64,000 nucleotides of DNA from CALBPI01 sp039027435 (GTDB lineage Bacteria; Pseudomonadota; Gammaproteobacteria; Steroidobacterales; Woeseiaceae), in contig JBCCKF010000002.1 of the NCBI GenBank assembly GCA_039027435.1, positions 186,001-250,000 of the forward strand, given 5' to 3'. Shown one piece after another: positions 25,458-34,642 of the stretch. The first letter of the stretch is position 1. Each line of letters starts with the position of its first letter. The notes below the pieces were generated by a model that made no database searches, had not been told where the DNA came from, and was given only the letters and a program-made list of their open reading frames with translations. The position numbers and the translations under genes were made by a program.

Positions 25458-26411
25458 ATGAGTGCTGCCGATCTATTGAGCAACTCGGGGTTGTCCGGGC
25501 TCGCCAAGCATCCGTTGGTCAGCCGGTCGATTCAGTCCGCGCCGACGATTGTCGCTGCGATTCTCGTCGCCATCCTGGCCTGGCAAATCGCGGGGTTCAT
25601 CTGGAGCCTGTTCCCAAAAGCAGAGGAACAGGACATCGCGGTCACCTACGCGACGCAATCAACCGACACCGAAACCAGCACCCTCGCGACCAACGTCTCG
25701 GTAAGGCCTATCATCGATGCTCATTTGTTCGGGGAAGCGGCACCGGATGAAGTAGTAGAGACAGCGACTGCGCAGCAGATCGATACCGTCGATGCACCGG
25801 AAACGGATTTGCCACTCGAATTGCGTGGCACCCTCGCCTCCAATGACGCAGAAGAAGCGTTAGCGATCATCGCAGATGGACGCGACGAGAAGGTGTTCCG
25901 AATTGACGACGCCGTGCGCCGCGGCGTCACGCTTGCCGCGGTGCAGCCGCAGCAGGTATTGCTACGTCGTAACGGTGCGCTGGAGGCATTAAAGCTTCCC
26001 GTGCCAGAAGAGACAGCGGCATCCCGCCCGCAAGTAAGACGCCCTGCACCGCGCACGGTATCCGCGACACAGCGTCCATCCACGATGTCTCAGGTCATTA
26101 CGAGCAATGCACCAGCGCTACAGGAAATCATCTCGCCGCGACCCTACTACGTGTCCGGACAGCAGCGTGGATTCCGCCTGTATCCCCGAAAGGATCGCCA
26201 GAAATTTGCCGCACTGGGATTGCGGCCTGGCGATATCGTGACCGAAATCAATGGTATGCCTCTGACCAATGCGCAGCAGGCCGCACAGGTGTTTAGCCAG
26301 TTGGGCAGCGCACAAAGTGTGACTGTCATGCTCGAACGCAATGGCCAACCGCAATCACTCACACTCGACCCCAGCCAGATCCAGGATGTGGCACAGGCAG
26401 ATGATGAATAG
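25458..26411 (+). CDS. gspC: Type II secretion system protein C (GspC)
   Basis: A 317-residue inner-membrane clamp protein that links the inner-membrane platform to the secretin. It has a short cytoplasmic N-terminus, one transmembrane helix (about 30-50, TIVAAILVAILAWQIAGFIW), the periplasmic HR domain (LRGTLASNDAEEALAIIADG), a Pro/Arg/Thr linker, and a C-terminal PDZ-type domain (LGLRPGDIVTEINGMPLTNA). The architecture is that of GspC with PDZ (as in Erwinia OutC and Vibrio EpsC) rather than the coiled-coil version of Pseudomonas. A GTG at 25449 is three codons upstream and in frame; neither start has a clear ribosome site. First gene of gspCDEF, overlapping gspD. Confidence 0.88.
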   Translation: MSAADLLSNSGLSGLAKHPLVSRSIQSAPTIVAAILVAILAWQIAGFIWSLFPKAEEQDIAVTYATQSTDTETSTLATNVSVRPIIDAHLFGEAAPDEVVETATAQQIDTVDAPETDLPLELRGTLASNDAEEALAIIADGRDEKVFRIDDAVRRGVTLAAVQPQQVLLRRNGALEALKLPVPEETAASRPQVRRPAPRTVSATQRPSTMSQVITSNAPALQEIISPRPYYVSGQQRGFRLYPRKDRQKFAALGLRPGDIVTEINGMPLTNAQQAAQVFSQLGSAQSVTVMLERNGQPQSLTLDPSQIQDVAQADDE

Positions 26412-28383
26412 AATGAAAACTCCAAACTTGCACTGCACAACCTCTTGGATCGCGACGCTGACACTGGTCGTCGCTTGTTTGTTGTTACCGACGACGCTAC
26501 TCGCACAACAAGGTGGCATCACACCGAACTACCGCGAGGCGGACATCCGCGAGGTCATCGAAGCGGTTCAGGCGGTCACCGGCAAGACATTCATCGTCGA
26601 CGCCCGCGTGAACGCCAAGGTCACCCTGCTCGCCAGCGAGCCGATGTCGAACGAGGAGTTTTACGCCGCGTTTCTGTCGATTCTGCGAGTGAACAGCTTT
26701 CAGGCAATTGAGAGCGGCGGTGTGATCAAGATCATCCCGGACGCGCAAACACGAACGTACGCGACGCCACCCAACGCTCGCGAACCCGACGCGGTTACGA
26801 CGACGGTGCTGCGACTGGAGAACATCAACGCCGCGCAGCTCGTTCCTGTCATGCGCCCACTGATGTCGACCAGTGCACACCTCGCAGCCGTCCAGAGTTC
26901 GAATGCGTTGATCGTCAGCGATAACTATGGAAATGTGCAGCGTATCCGCTACCTCATCCGCCAAATTGATCGTCCCGTCGAATCGGATGTAGAAGTGATT
27001 CGACTCACTAACGCATCGGCGACTGAACTCGTCACTACCTTGAACGCACTGAACTCTGCGACGCGTGGAGACGCTGGCGCGGTCACTGGCGGTGGCCCAT
27101 CAGTGGTTGCTGATGCGCGCACGAACAGCGTGCTGGTTAGTGGTACAACGGCCGCACGCGTGAAGATCCGAGCATTGATCGCACACCTCGACACGCCGTT
27201 GCAGCAAGGCGGCGATACGATGGTGCGATTCCTGAACTATGCTTCGGCCGAGGATCTCGCGACCAAATTGACGGCACAGATTCAGCAGGAAAACCAGGGG
27301 CAGCAGCAAGCACCGGGTACACAGCCTGAACTCAATATCTGGGCGGATGAGCGGATGAACGCGTTGGTCATTACCGGTCCGCAAGCGGAGATTCGAAGAG
27401 TCTCTTCGATCATCGATCAGCTGGATGTACGTCGCGCACAAGTGTTGGTCGAAGCACTGATTGTTGAGGTCACATTGACGCAAGACTCGAATTTGGGCGT
27501 GGCCGTAGCTGCGACGGATGAAACCGGAGACAACCCATTGTTCGTCAGCGAACCGTCTGCAAGTCGCCCCCTGAGTACCGCAGCCGGTTTGATTGGCACT
27601 AACGATGCGACAGCGATTGCATCATTGATTAGCCAGGGTCTTACGCTCGGTGTCGGCCGAATAGTCGATGACGGCATCAGCTTCGCAGCCGTGCTCAACG
27701 CGCTCCAAAGTGACTCCAACACCAACGTCATCTCGACCCCGACGCTGGTCACGCTCGATAACGAGGAAGCAAGCATCACGATCGGTTCGGAAGTCCCGTT
27801 CGCGACCGGCCAGTTCACCAACACGGGCGGTAACAACAATGGCGCGGTCAACCCGTTCCAGACGATTCAGCGCGAGTCGGTTGGCACCGTGCTGACAATC
27901 ACCCCTCAGATCAACGAGGGTGATGCGATCTTGCTAAAGGTCTTCCAGGAAGTCTCCAGCCTTTCGAGCGACTCGGTTGCGGATCAGCCAATCACGAACG
28001 AGAGAAAAATCGAGACGTCGGTCATCGTTGAAGACGGCGGTATTCTCGTACTCGGCGGCTTGATCGACGACCAGGTAACGGAGTCTGAACAGAGAGTGCC
28101 GATACTCGGCAGCATCCCGGGTATTGGTCGCCTGTTCAGATCCAACTCGCAGAGCACGACCAAGACGAATTTGATGGTGTTCATAAAGCCTCGCATCATT
28201 CGCGATGGCATCGGCGCACGCAACGCGACCAGCGAAAAGTACCAATATTTGCGGGACCTTCAACTCGGTTCTGAAGACAACCCGTTGCTACTTCCCAACA
28301 TAGAAGACCAACTGCGGGACCCATCACCGACAAGACCGCAGCGACCCGGGAACATCATGAACGACGGACAAGGCACGGAGTAG
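26404..28383 (+). CDS. gspD: Type II secretion system secretin (GspD)
   Basis: The outer-membrane channel of the type II secretion system, about 659 residues. After a signal peptide (LVVACLLLPTTLLAQQ) come the N0 domain (NYREADIREVIEAVQAVTGK) and N1-N3 KH-like domains (VLRLENINAAQLVPVMRPLM, VRFLNYASAEDLATKL). The secretin domain follows, with VLVEALIVEVTL, the VPF gate region TIGSEVPFATGQF and GGLIDDQV. I see no lipobox, so it is not a lipoprotein secretin; a pilotin gene is not in the window. The start is taken at 26404, where gspC and gspD overlap by 8 bp; ATG codons at 26401 and 26413 are alternatives. Confidence 0.95.
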   Translation: MNRMKTPNLHCTTSWIATLTLVVACLLLPTTLLAQQGGITPNYREADIREVIEAVQAVTGKTFIVDARVNAKVTLLASEPMSNEEFYAAFLSILRVNSFQAIESGGVIKIIPDAQTRTYATPPNAREPDAVTTTVLRLENINAAQLVPVMRPLMSTSAHLAAVQSSNALIVSDNYGNVQRIRYLIRQIDRPVESDVEVIRLTNASATELVTTLNALNSATRGDAGAVTGGGPSVVADARTNSVLVSGTTAARVKIRALIAHLDTPLQQGGDTMVRFLNYASAEDLATKLTAQIQQENQGQQQAPGTQPELNIWADERMNALVITGPQAEIRRVSSIIDQLDVRRAQVLVEALIVEVTLTQDSNLGVAVAATDETGDNPLFVSEPSASRPLSTAAGLIGTNDATAIASLISQGLTLGVGRIVDDGISFAAVLNALQSDSNTNVISTPTLVTLDNEEASITIGSEVPFATGQFTNTGGNNNGAVNPFQTIQRESVGTVLTITPQINEGDAILLKVFQEVSSLSSDSVADQPITNERKIETSVIVEDGGILVLGGLIDDQVTESEQRVPILGSIPGIGRLFRSNSQSTTKTNLMVFIKPRIIRDGIGARNATSEKYQYLRDLQLGSEDNPLLLPNIEDQLRDPSPTRPQRPGNIMNDGQGTE

Positions 28384-28385
28384 TC

Positions 28386-29909
28386 ATGGCACTGCCTGGT
28401 GACACACTGACGGAATCGCTGGCCGAAGCAGAACCTCAGGCCGCTCCGAAACAGCTGCCGTTTTCCTTCGCCAAGCGCTTCGGTGTTTTGGTGGAGCCGT
28501 TGGAATCCGATGAGCAGCGTTGCCGTCTTGTCTATCGCAAGGGCGCGGCGCTAAACGCATTGGCCGAAGCCCACCGTGTTGCCGGCCCGGATGCTGAAGT
28601 GGTCGCCGTCGACGACGCTGCTTTTGACGCTGCGCTGCAGGCCGCTTATGAACGCGGTAGCGGTCAGGCGATGCAGATGATCGACGGGTTCGAGAAAGGC
28701 ACCGACTTGTTTCAGGTCGCGCAAGAACTGCCCGAACAGTCCGATCTTCTGGAGAGCGACGACGAGGCGCCGATCATTCGCCTCATCAACGCGCTGCTGA
28801 CAGAGGCGATCAAGGAAAACGCCTCAGACATCCACATCGAGCCCTATGAACATCGTTTGATCGTCCGGCTAAGGATCGACGGCGTGTTGCGTGAGGTCTT
28901 GCAGACGGGGCCGGGTGTTGCGCCGCTGCTGGTCTCGCGGATTAAGGTCATGTCGAAACTCGATATCGCCGAGAAGCGATTGCCGCAGGATGGCAGAATC
29001 TCGCTCCGGGTCGCTGGTCGGGCCGTAGACGTTCGCGTGTCGACGATGCCGTCGGGTCACGGTGAGCGCGTGGTCATGCGTTTGCTCGACAAGCAAGCGG
29101 GCCGGCTCGATTTGCAACAACTCGGCATGCGTGCTGAGGATCAGGCCGAAATCGATTCCCTGATTCACAAACCGCACGGCATCATCCTCGTCACCGGTCC
29201 CACCGGTTCGGGTAAGACGACAACGCTCTATGCGGCGCTCGAGCGCATTAACAACGCTTCGCGAAACATCATGACTGTTGAGGATCCGATCGAGTACTAC
29301 ATCGACGGCATCGGTCAATCGCAGGTCAACACGAAGGTCGATATGACCTTTGCGCGCGGACTGCGTGCGATCCTCCGCCAGGACCCGGACGTGGTGATGG
29401 TTGGTGAGATCCGCGACCTTGAGACGGCAGAGATTGCAGTCCAGGCCAGTTTGACCGGTCACCTCGTACTCTCCACGCTGCATACCAACACCGCGGTTGG
29501 CGCGGTCACGCGCTTGCGCGACATGGGCGTGGAACCGTTCCTGCTGTCCTCAAGCCTGATTGGTGTGTTGTCGCAGAGACTCGTTCGAACACTCGATGAA
29601 ACGCATAGAGAGCCTTACACGGCCAGCGAGGCCGAGTGCGACCTGCTGCGGGTATCGCGCGATAATCCACCAACGCTGTATCGCCCGCCGGAAGGCAATG
29701 CTCAGGCCTTCAAGGGACGTTCCGGGATTTATGAGCTCGTGAGTATCGACGACAAGATGCGCACCATGATTCATGACGGTGCAGGCGAGCATGAGTTGGA
29801 ACAGTACGCTCGCACCCGGGGACCCAGCATCCGCGACGATGGCCGCGCCAAGGTCCTGCAGGGCAAAACGACGCTCGAGGAAGTGCTTCGCGTCACCCGT
29901 GACGACTAG
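28386..29909 (+). CDS. gspE: Type II secretion system ATPase (GspE)
   Basis: A 507-residue cytoplasmic hexameric ATPase powering pseudopilus assembly. The N1E/N2E domains (about 20-130) bind GspL. The motor has Walker A GPTGSGKT (residues 270-277), an Asp box (ILRQDPDVVMVGEIRDLETA) and a His box (TGHLVLSTLHTN). The C-terminal metal-binding subdomain is atypical. The position where most GspE proteins carry two CxxC pairs reads PPEGNAQAFKGRSGIYEL, and only one cysteine remains nearby, so no zinc site can form. It starts 2 nt after gspD. Confidence 0.95.
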   Translation: MALPGDTLTESLAEAEPQAAPKQLPFSFAKRFGVLVEPLESDEQRCRLVYRKGAALNALAEAHRVAGPDAEVVAVDDAAFDAALQAAYERGSGQAMQMIDGFEKGTDLFQVAQELPEQSDLLESDDEAPIIRLINALLTEAIKENASDIHIEPYEHRLIVRLRIDGVLREVLQTGPGVAPLLVSRIKVMSKLDIAEKRLPQDGRISLRVAGRAVDVRVSTMPSGHGERVVMRLLDKQAGRLDLQQLGMRAEDQAEIDSLIHKPHGIILVTGPTGSGKTTTLYAALERINNASRNIMTVEDPIEYYIDGIGQSQVNTKVDMTFARGLRAILRQDPDVVMVGEIRDLETAEIAVQASLTGHLVLSTLHTNTAVGAVTRLRDMGVEPFLLSSSLIGVLSQRLVRTLDETHREPYTASEAECDLLRVSRDNPPTLYRPPEGNAQAFKGRSGIYELVSIDDKMRTMIHDGAGEHELEQYARTRGPSIRDDGRAKVLQGKTTLEEVLRVTRDD

Positions 29910-29920
29910 CGCACGCGCTT

Positions 29921-31147
29921 ATGGCCGCATTCGAATACGTCGCGCTCGACAATAAGGGCAAACAAAAAAAAGGCGTCCTTGAAGGCGATACCGCACGCCA
30001 GGTGCGTCAATCCTTGCGCGAGCAGTCATTGACGCCGATGTCCGTTGCGGAGATCTCTGGTCAAAAGGCCGCACGAAAATCCGGAAGCGTTTTGTCCGGT
30101 GACTCCCGCCGCGGCATCTCCGCTGGGGAGCTTGCTCTGGTTACACGACAGCTTTCCACCCTCGTACAAGCCGGATTGCCGCTTGAGGAAGCTCTGCAGG
30201 CGATTGGGGATCAATCCGAGAATTCCCGGACCAAGCGGATCGTCCTCGGTGTGCGCTCCAGAGTCCGTGAGGGCTATTCGTTGGCGGAGAGTATGAGTAA
30301 CTTCCCCCAAGCGTTTCCGGCATTGTTCCGCGCGACCGTCGACGCCGGTGAACAATCCGGCAAACTCGACGGCGTTCTCGGTCGGCTTGCGGACTACACC
30401 GAAGACCGACAAGGCCTGACCCAAAAGGCCAAGTCTGCACTGGTCTATCCGATCCTCCTGATCCTTGTCGCAATCGCTATTGTTGTGTTCATGCTGACCT
30501 ACGTGATGCCGCAGATCGTTGGCATCTTCGAATCGTCAGGCGGACAACTCCCGCAGCTCACACGAGTCCTGTTAGCGATGAGCGAATTCCTGCAAGCATG
30601 GTGGTGGGCGGTCGTCATTGGCGCTGTTGCGGTGGTTTTTGGCGTGCGCAAAGTCCTCGAAAAACCCGGGCCCAAGAAAACCTGGCACGGCGTGCTCCTC
30701 GAGCTACCGATCATCGGCCGACTGACAAGAGGCCTGAATACCGCTCGGTTCATGCGCACACTCAGCATTCTTGCCAGCAGCGGCGTCCCGGTACTGGAGT
30801 CTCTGAAAATTGCAGGCGAAGTCATTAGCAACGTGCCAATGCGTGAGGCCGTCGACGAGGCTGCGGTCAAGATCCGCGAGGGCGCTTCGATCAGCGGGTC
30901 TTTGAAGGCGCAGGGCGTGTTCCCGCCGATGACGCTGCACCTGCTGAGCAGTGGTGAGGCCAGTGGCGAGCTTGACAACATGCTGGAGCGCGCGGCGCTC
31001 AATCAAGAACGCGAAACGGACTCGATGATCACATCGCTCATGTCGATCGTTGAGCCTGTGATCATCCTGGTGATGGGTGGCGTTGTCCTGCTGATCGTGC
31101 TCGCGATTCTGATGCCGATCTTCAATATGAACCAGTTGCTCAACTAG
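29921..31147 (+). CDS. gspF: Type II secretion system inner-membrane platform protein (GspF)
   Basis: A 408-residue polytopic protein around which the pseudopilus is built. An N-terminal cytoplasmic domain (AAFEYVALDNKGKQKKGVLEG) is followed by two GspF/PilC repeats. These have the typical LVTRQLSTLVQAGLPLEEAL and FMRTLSILASSGVPVLESL, each ending in hydrophobic helices, plus a final helix (VVLLIVLAILMPIFNMNQLL). Length and both repeats are complete. It starts 11 nt after gspE. The usual gspG follows in most species but is absent here. Confidence 0.95.
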   Translation: MAAFEYVALDNKGKQKKGVLEGDTARQVRQSLREQSLTPMSVAEISGQKAARKSGSVLSGDSRRGISAGELALVTRQLSTLVQAGLPLEEALQAIGDQSENSRTKRIVLGVRSRVREGYSLAESMSNFPQAFPALFRATVDAGEQSGKLDGVLGRLADYTEDRQGLTQKAKSALVYPILLILVAIAIVVFMLTYVMPQIVGIFESSGGQLPQLTRVLLAMSEFLQAWWWAVVIGAVAVVFGVRKVLEKPGPKKTWHGVLLELPIIGRLTRGLNTARFMRTLSILASSGVPVLESLKIAGEVISNVPMREAVDEAAVKIREGASISGSLKAQGVFPPMTLHLLSSGEASGELDNMLERAALNQERETDSMITSLMSIVEPVIILVMGGVVLLIVLAILMPIFNMNQLLN

Positions 31148-31181
31148 CGGCACCGACTGCGTATTCCGTCATCATCCGTGC

Positions 31182-31211
31182 TTGCGTAGACCGCTTTGGC
31201 GACGCTATATT
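31182..31211 (+). promoter_or_regulatory. Possible promoter of the small acidic protein gene
   Basis: TTGCGT (31182-31187) and TATATT (31206-31211) are separated by 18 bp and lie 35 bp before the start codon. The match is moderate. Confidence 0.35.
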
Positions 31212-31246
31212 TCGCGAAATGACATCGCTGACATTGGGGCATCGGC

Positions 31247-31525
31247 ATGATCTCAGAAGAAGGGAACAATCCCGGCGAAGACGAGGAACTCGACGACGAG
31301 GCGGACGTTGAATTCACCGAGACCATCGTTATCGAAGGTGGTGATAACGTCGGTGGTGCTTCTGTAGAGATCAACGTATCCGAGCTGGTTTCTGACATCG
31401 AAGCCGCGAAAAAGGAAACGGAGGATGGTGCTGCGGCACGTCGACGCCTCGAAGCGCTATTAGAAGAAAAACGACTAGCACGCCTGCTGGACGAGGATGA
31501 CGACTTCGGCATTGGCGATCTGTAG
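31247..31525 (+). CDS. Small acidic protein of unknown function
   Basis: A 92-residue hydrophilic protein with no signal peptide. The first 45 residues are strongly acidic (NNPGEDEELDDEADVEF). The C-terminal third forms a charged helix, AAARRRLEALLEEKRLARLL, and the end is acidic (DEDDDFGIGDL). The RRRLE..LEEKRL helix plus acidic tail resembles short conserved proteins found in Pseudomonas and relatives (PA3496-like), but I cannot confirm this. It has its own likely promoter and lies 99 bp after gspF, so it need not belong to the secretion operon. It converges on dnaE2. Confidence 0.6.
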   Translation: MISEEGNNPGEDEELDDEADVEFTETIVIEGGDNVGGASVEINVSELVSDIEAAKKETEDGAAARRRLEALLEEKRLARLLDEDDDFGIGDL

Positions 31526-31534
31526 TCGTCTGTA

Positions 31535-34500
31535 TCAGTGAAAATCGCGTGAGCGCGTGGCTAGCTCGCCGAGCTGATTGCTGAAATCGTACAACTCCCG
31601 CGCCACCACGTGGATCACCTTGTCCTGTATCTGTACGTATCCACGCACACCCATGAGTCGCGCTCCCACCAACACCTGACGCTGACGATCTGCAAGATCC
31701 TTCCAGATCACGAGGTTGATGTACCCGCTCTCATCCTCAAGCGTCACGAAATTCACACCGCCCGCACTACCCGGTCTCTGCCTCGTGATCACGATCCCAG
31801 CGACATAGACTGGCTCATTGTTATTCAGGTCAGACAATTGCACCGCGCGCAGGAAACCGCGCTGTTCATAGCCGGCGCGCAGCATCGCCATTGGGTGTCT
31901 GCCCAGAGTCAAGCCAAGCGTTCGATAGTCAGCGATCAGATCCTGCACCTCACCCGGTGTTCGTAACATCGGCGTACCCTCAGCGATCTCGGTCTCTGCC
32001 AGCAAATCATCCTGATGCTCTACCGCCGCCACCTGCCAGCGTGCCATGTGACGATGCCCCGCGAGACGAGACAAGGCATTGGCGGAGGCTAATGCACCTA
32101 ATTCCGCACGATTGAGCACCGCTCGCTGAGCCATTTCCTGCACGGTTGAGAAACCTTGTGTTTCGCGAACGGTCACCAGGCGTGCCGCCGCCTCTTCACC
32201 AAACCCTTTAACCAGGCGCAATCCGAGACGTAGCGCGGCGACTGGTTCATCGGCCGATCTTGTCGAGCGCTCCAGCGTGCAATCCCAGTCACTGTGTCGC
32301 ACGTCAACGGGACGTATCTCCACACCCTGCCGCCGTAACATCTGCGTTAATTGTGAGGCGCTGTAGAACCCCATCGGTTGGCTGTTGATCAATGCGCCCA
32401 CGAATGCTGCAGGGTAATGCCGTTTCAACCACGCAGACACATAGACCAGGAGTGCAAAACTTGCCGAGTGCGACTCGGGAAATCCGTACTCACCGAAGCC
32501 CTTGATCTGAGCAAAAATCTGCTGCGCAAATTCATCGCTGTAACCTCGCTCGCGCATGCCGATCTTGAGTTTTTCCTCGAACGGCCCCAAGCCGCCACGA
32601 CGCTTCCAGGCCGCCATAGCGCGTCTAAGCTGGTCCGCCTCCCCCGGCGTAAAACCCGCCGCAACCACAGCGAGCTCCATGACCTGTTCCTGGAAAATCG
32701 GCACACCCAGTGTTCGCGACAAGACTTCACGCACCGATTCACTCGGATAGCTCACCGCTTCTTCACCATTACGCCGCCGCAGGAACGGGTGAACCATGTC
32801 ACCTTGAATCGGACCTGGGCGAATAATCGCCACCTCGATCACCAGATCATAGAAACAACGCGGTCGAAGTCGCGGCAGCATCGCCATCTGTGCACGCGAT
32901 TCGATCTGAAACACACCCATCGTGTCCGCTTCGCAAATCATGTCGTAAGTCTTGGGGTCCTCTGATGGCACACTCGCCAGTGTCAGCTCGCGATCGTAGA
33001 AGCTGTGGACGTAGTCGAAGCAGCGGCGAATGGCACTCAACATACCGAGACCGAGCACATCGACTTTCAGTAAACCCAGCGCTTCAAGGTCATCCTTCTC
33101 CCACTGGATCACAGTACGTTCAGCCATACTCGCGTTTTCGATCGGAACCAACTCATCGAGTCGCCCTTCGGAAATCACAAATCCTCCGACGTGTTGTGAC
33201 AGATGTCTTGGGAAGCCAATCAACTCTCTAACGAGCTCCAGCAATTGTTTGATCAGTGGGTTGTTTGGATCGAAACCAGCTTCCTGTACTCGTTCATCCG
33301 CAACGACGTTACCGTCCCACCACTGCATGCTGCGCGCCAACCGATCGACCTGCAGATCAGCTAACCCAAGTGCCTTACCCACATCGCGCATGGCACTACG
33401 GGGGCGGTAGCAAATCACTGTCGCTGCCAACGCAGCACGTTCACGCCCGTATTTACGATAGATGTACTGGATGACCTCTTCGCGACGTTGGTGCTCGAAA
33501 TCGACATCGATATCCGGTGGCTCATTGCGTTCGCGGGAAATGAAACGCTCAACCAGCGTGGACTGCCGCTGCGGATCGACCTCGGTGATACCGAGGCAAA
33601 AACATACTGCCGAGTTAGCCGCGGAACCGCGCCCCTGACAAAGAATGCCCTGCGACCTCGCCCAGCGAACGATGTCGTGCACCGTTAGAAAATACGGCTC
33701 GTAGGCCAGATCGCCGATCAGCTGCAGCTCGTGCTCGATCAACTCGCGCGTGCTGCGTTCAACGCCATCCGGCCAACGTTGGTACATGCCCTCAAGCGCC
33801 AACTGCCGGAGCCAGCTCGTGGCGGTCTCACCCTCCGGGACCAACTCATGCGGGTATTCATAACGCAGTTCGGAGAGTGAAAAGGTGCAGCGCTCGGCAA
33901 CAGCGAGCGTCTCACGCAACAGACTCGCCGGATAGAGCCGCTGGAGTGCATCGATACGACGAAGATGCCGCTCGGCATTTGCATGCAGCGCATAGCCTGC
34001 GCTTTGTACCGTCTCACGCAGCCGGATGGCCGTCAGCGTGTCATGCAAACGCTGGCGTTCACGCACGTGCATACGCACATCACCTGCAGCAACCAAAGGG
34101 ATACCGAAATGGGCACTCAAACGGCACAGGGCGTCCAACCGAAGGCGATGTAACCCATCGGGAAACAACTCCGCAGCGATCCACAATCGGCCTCGCGTAA
34201 GCTCCGGTAAAAACGCCATTGATGGCGGCAGTGTGAAACGACGACCTGGAACCCACAGCACGTTGCACTCATCCAGTAAACCAGCACTGAGAAACTGCTC
34301 CAGCGCCTCGGTGGTGAGCAGATAGTCGCCCTTCTCTGCCGCTCGTCGTGCGTGACTGATTAGCCGACACAAACCGGCATATCCGACACGGGTCTGTGCA
34401 TGCAGCACCAGGCGCACATCGTCATCGAGTCGAAACTCGGCACCGGTGATCAGTTTGAGATCGCAAGCTTCCGCCGCGCTATGTGCACGTACGATGCCCG

Positions 34501-34636
34501 ACAGGGAACACAGATCAGTGAGTGCCAAACCTCGATAGCCGAGTGATGCGGCCTGCTGCACAAGCTCTTCCGGGTGTGAAGCGCCGCGTAGAAAACTGAA
34601 GTTACTCAGCGTGTGGAGTTCGACGTACTCGCTCAC
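31535..34636 (-). CDS. dnaE2: Error-prone DNA polymerase DnaE2 (ImuC)
   Basis: A 1033-residue C-family polymerase that carries out damage-induced mutagenic synthesis with ImuA and ImuB. The N-terminal PHP domain (YVELHTLSNFSFLRGASHPE) is present. The palm has the catalytic acid motif PDIDVDFEHQRREEV and the REVISED fingers/thumb blocks (MGVFQIESRAQMAMLPRLRP, PIFQEQVMELAVVAAGFT). A C-terminal OB domain (VNFVTLEDESGYINLVIW) follows. It is shorter than replicative DnaE and lacks the tau-binding tail, as expected for DnaE2. Last gene of the lexA-imuA-imuB-dnaE2 operon, 6 bp after imuB. Confidence 0.96.
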   Translation of the reverse strand: MSEYVELHTLSNFSFLRGASHPEELVQQAASLGYRGLALTDLCSLSGIVRAHSAAEACDLKLITGAEFRLDDDVRLVLHAQTRVGYAGLCRLISHARRAAEKGDYLLTTEALEQFLSAGLLDECNVLWVPGRRFTLPPSMAFLPELTRGRLWIAAELFPDGLHRLRLDALCRLSAHFGIPLVAAGDVRMHVRERQRLHDTLTAIRLRETVQSAGYALHANAERHLRRIDALQRLYPASLLRETLAVAERCTFSLSELRYEYPHELVPEGETATSWLRQLALEGMYQRWPDGVERSTRELIEHELQLIGDLAYEPYFLTVHDIVRWARSQGILCQGRGSAANSAVCFCLGITEVDPQRQSTLVERFISRERNEPPDIDVDFEHQRREEVIQYIYRKYGRERAALAATVICYRPRSAMRDVGKALGLADLQVDRLARSMQWWDGNVVADERVQEAGFDPNNPLIKQLLELVRELIGFPRHLSQHVGGFVISEGRLDELVPIENASMAERTVIQWEKDDLEALGLLKVDVLGLGMLSAIRRCFDYVHSFYDRELTLASVPSEDPKTYDMICEADTMGVFQIESRAQMAMLPRLRPRCFYDLVIEVAIIRPGPIQGDMVHPFLRRRNGEEAVSYPSESVREVLSRTLGVPIFQEQVMELAVVAAGFTPGEADQLRRAMAAWKRRGGLGPFEEKLKIGMRERGYSDEFAQQIFAQIKGFGEYGFPESHSASFALLVYVSAWLKRHYPAAFVGALINSQPMGFYSASQLTQMLRRQGVEIRPVDVRHSDWDCTLERSTRSADEPVAALRLGLRLVKGFGEEAAARLVTVRETQGFSTVQEMAQRAVLNRAELGALASANALSRLAGHRHMARWQVAAVEHQDDLLAETEIAEGTPMLRTPGEVQDLIADYRTLGLTLGRHPMAMLRAGYEQRGFLRAVQLSDLNNNEPVYVAGIVITRQRPGSAGGVNFVTLEDESGYINLVIWKDLADRQRQVLVGARLMGVRGYVQIQDKVIHVVARELYDFSNQLGELATRSRDFH

Positions 34637-34642
34637 AGCACA

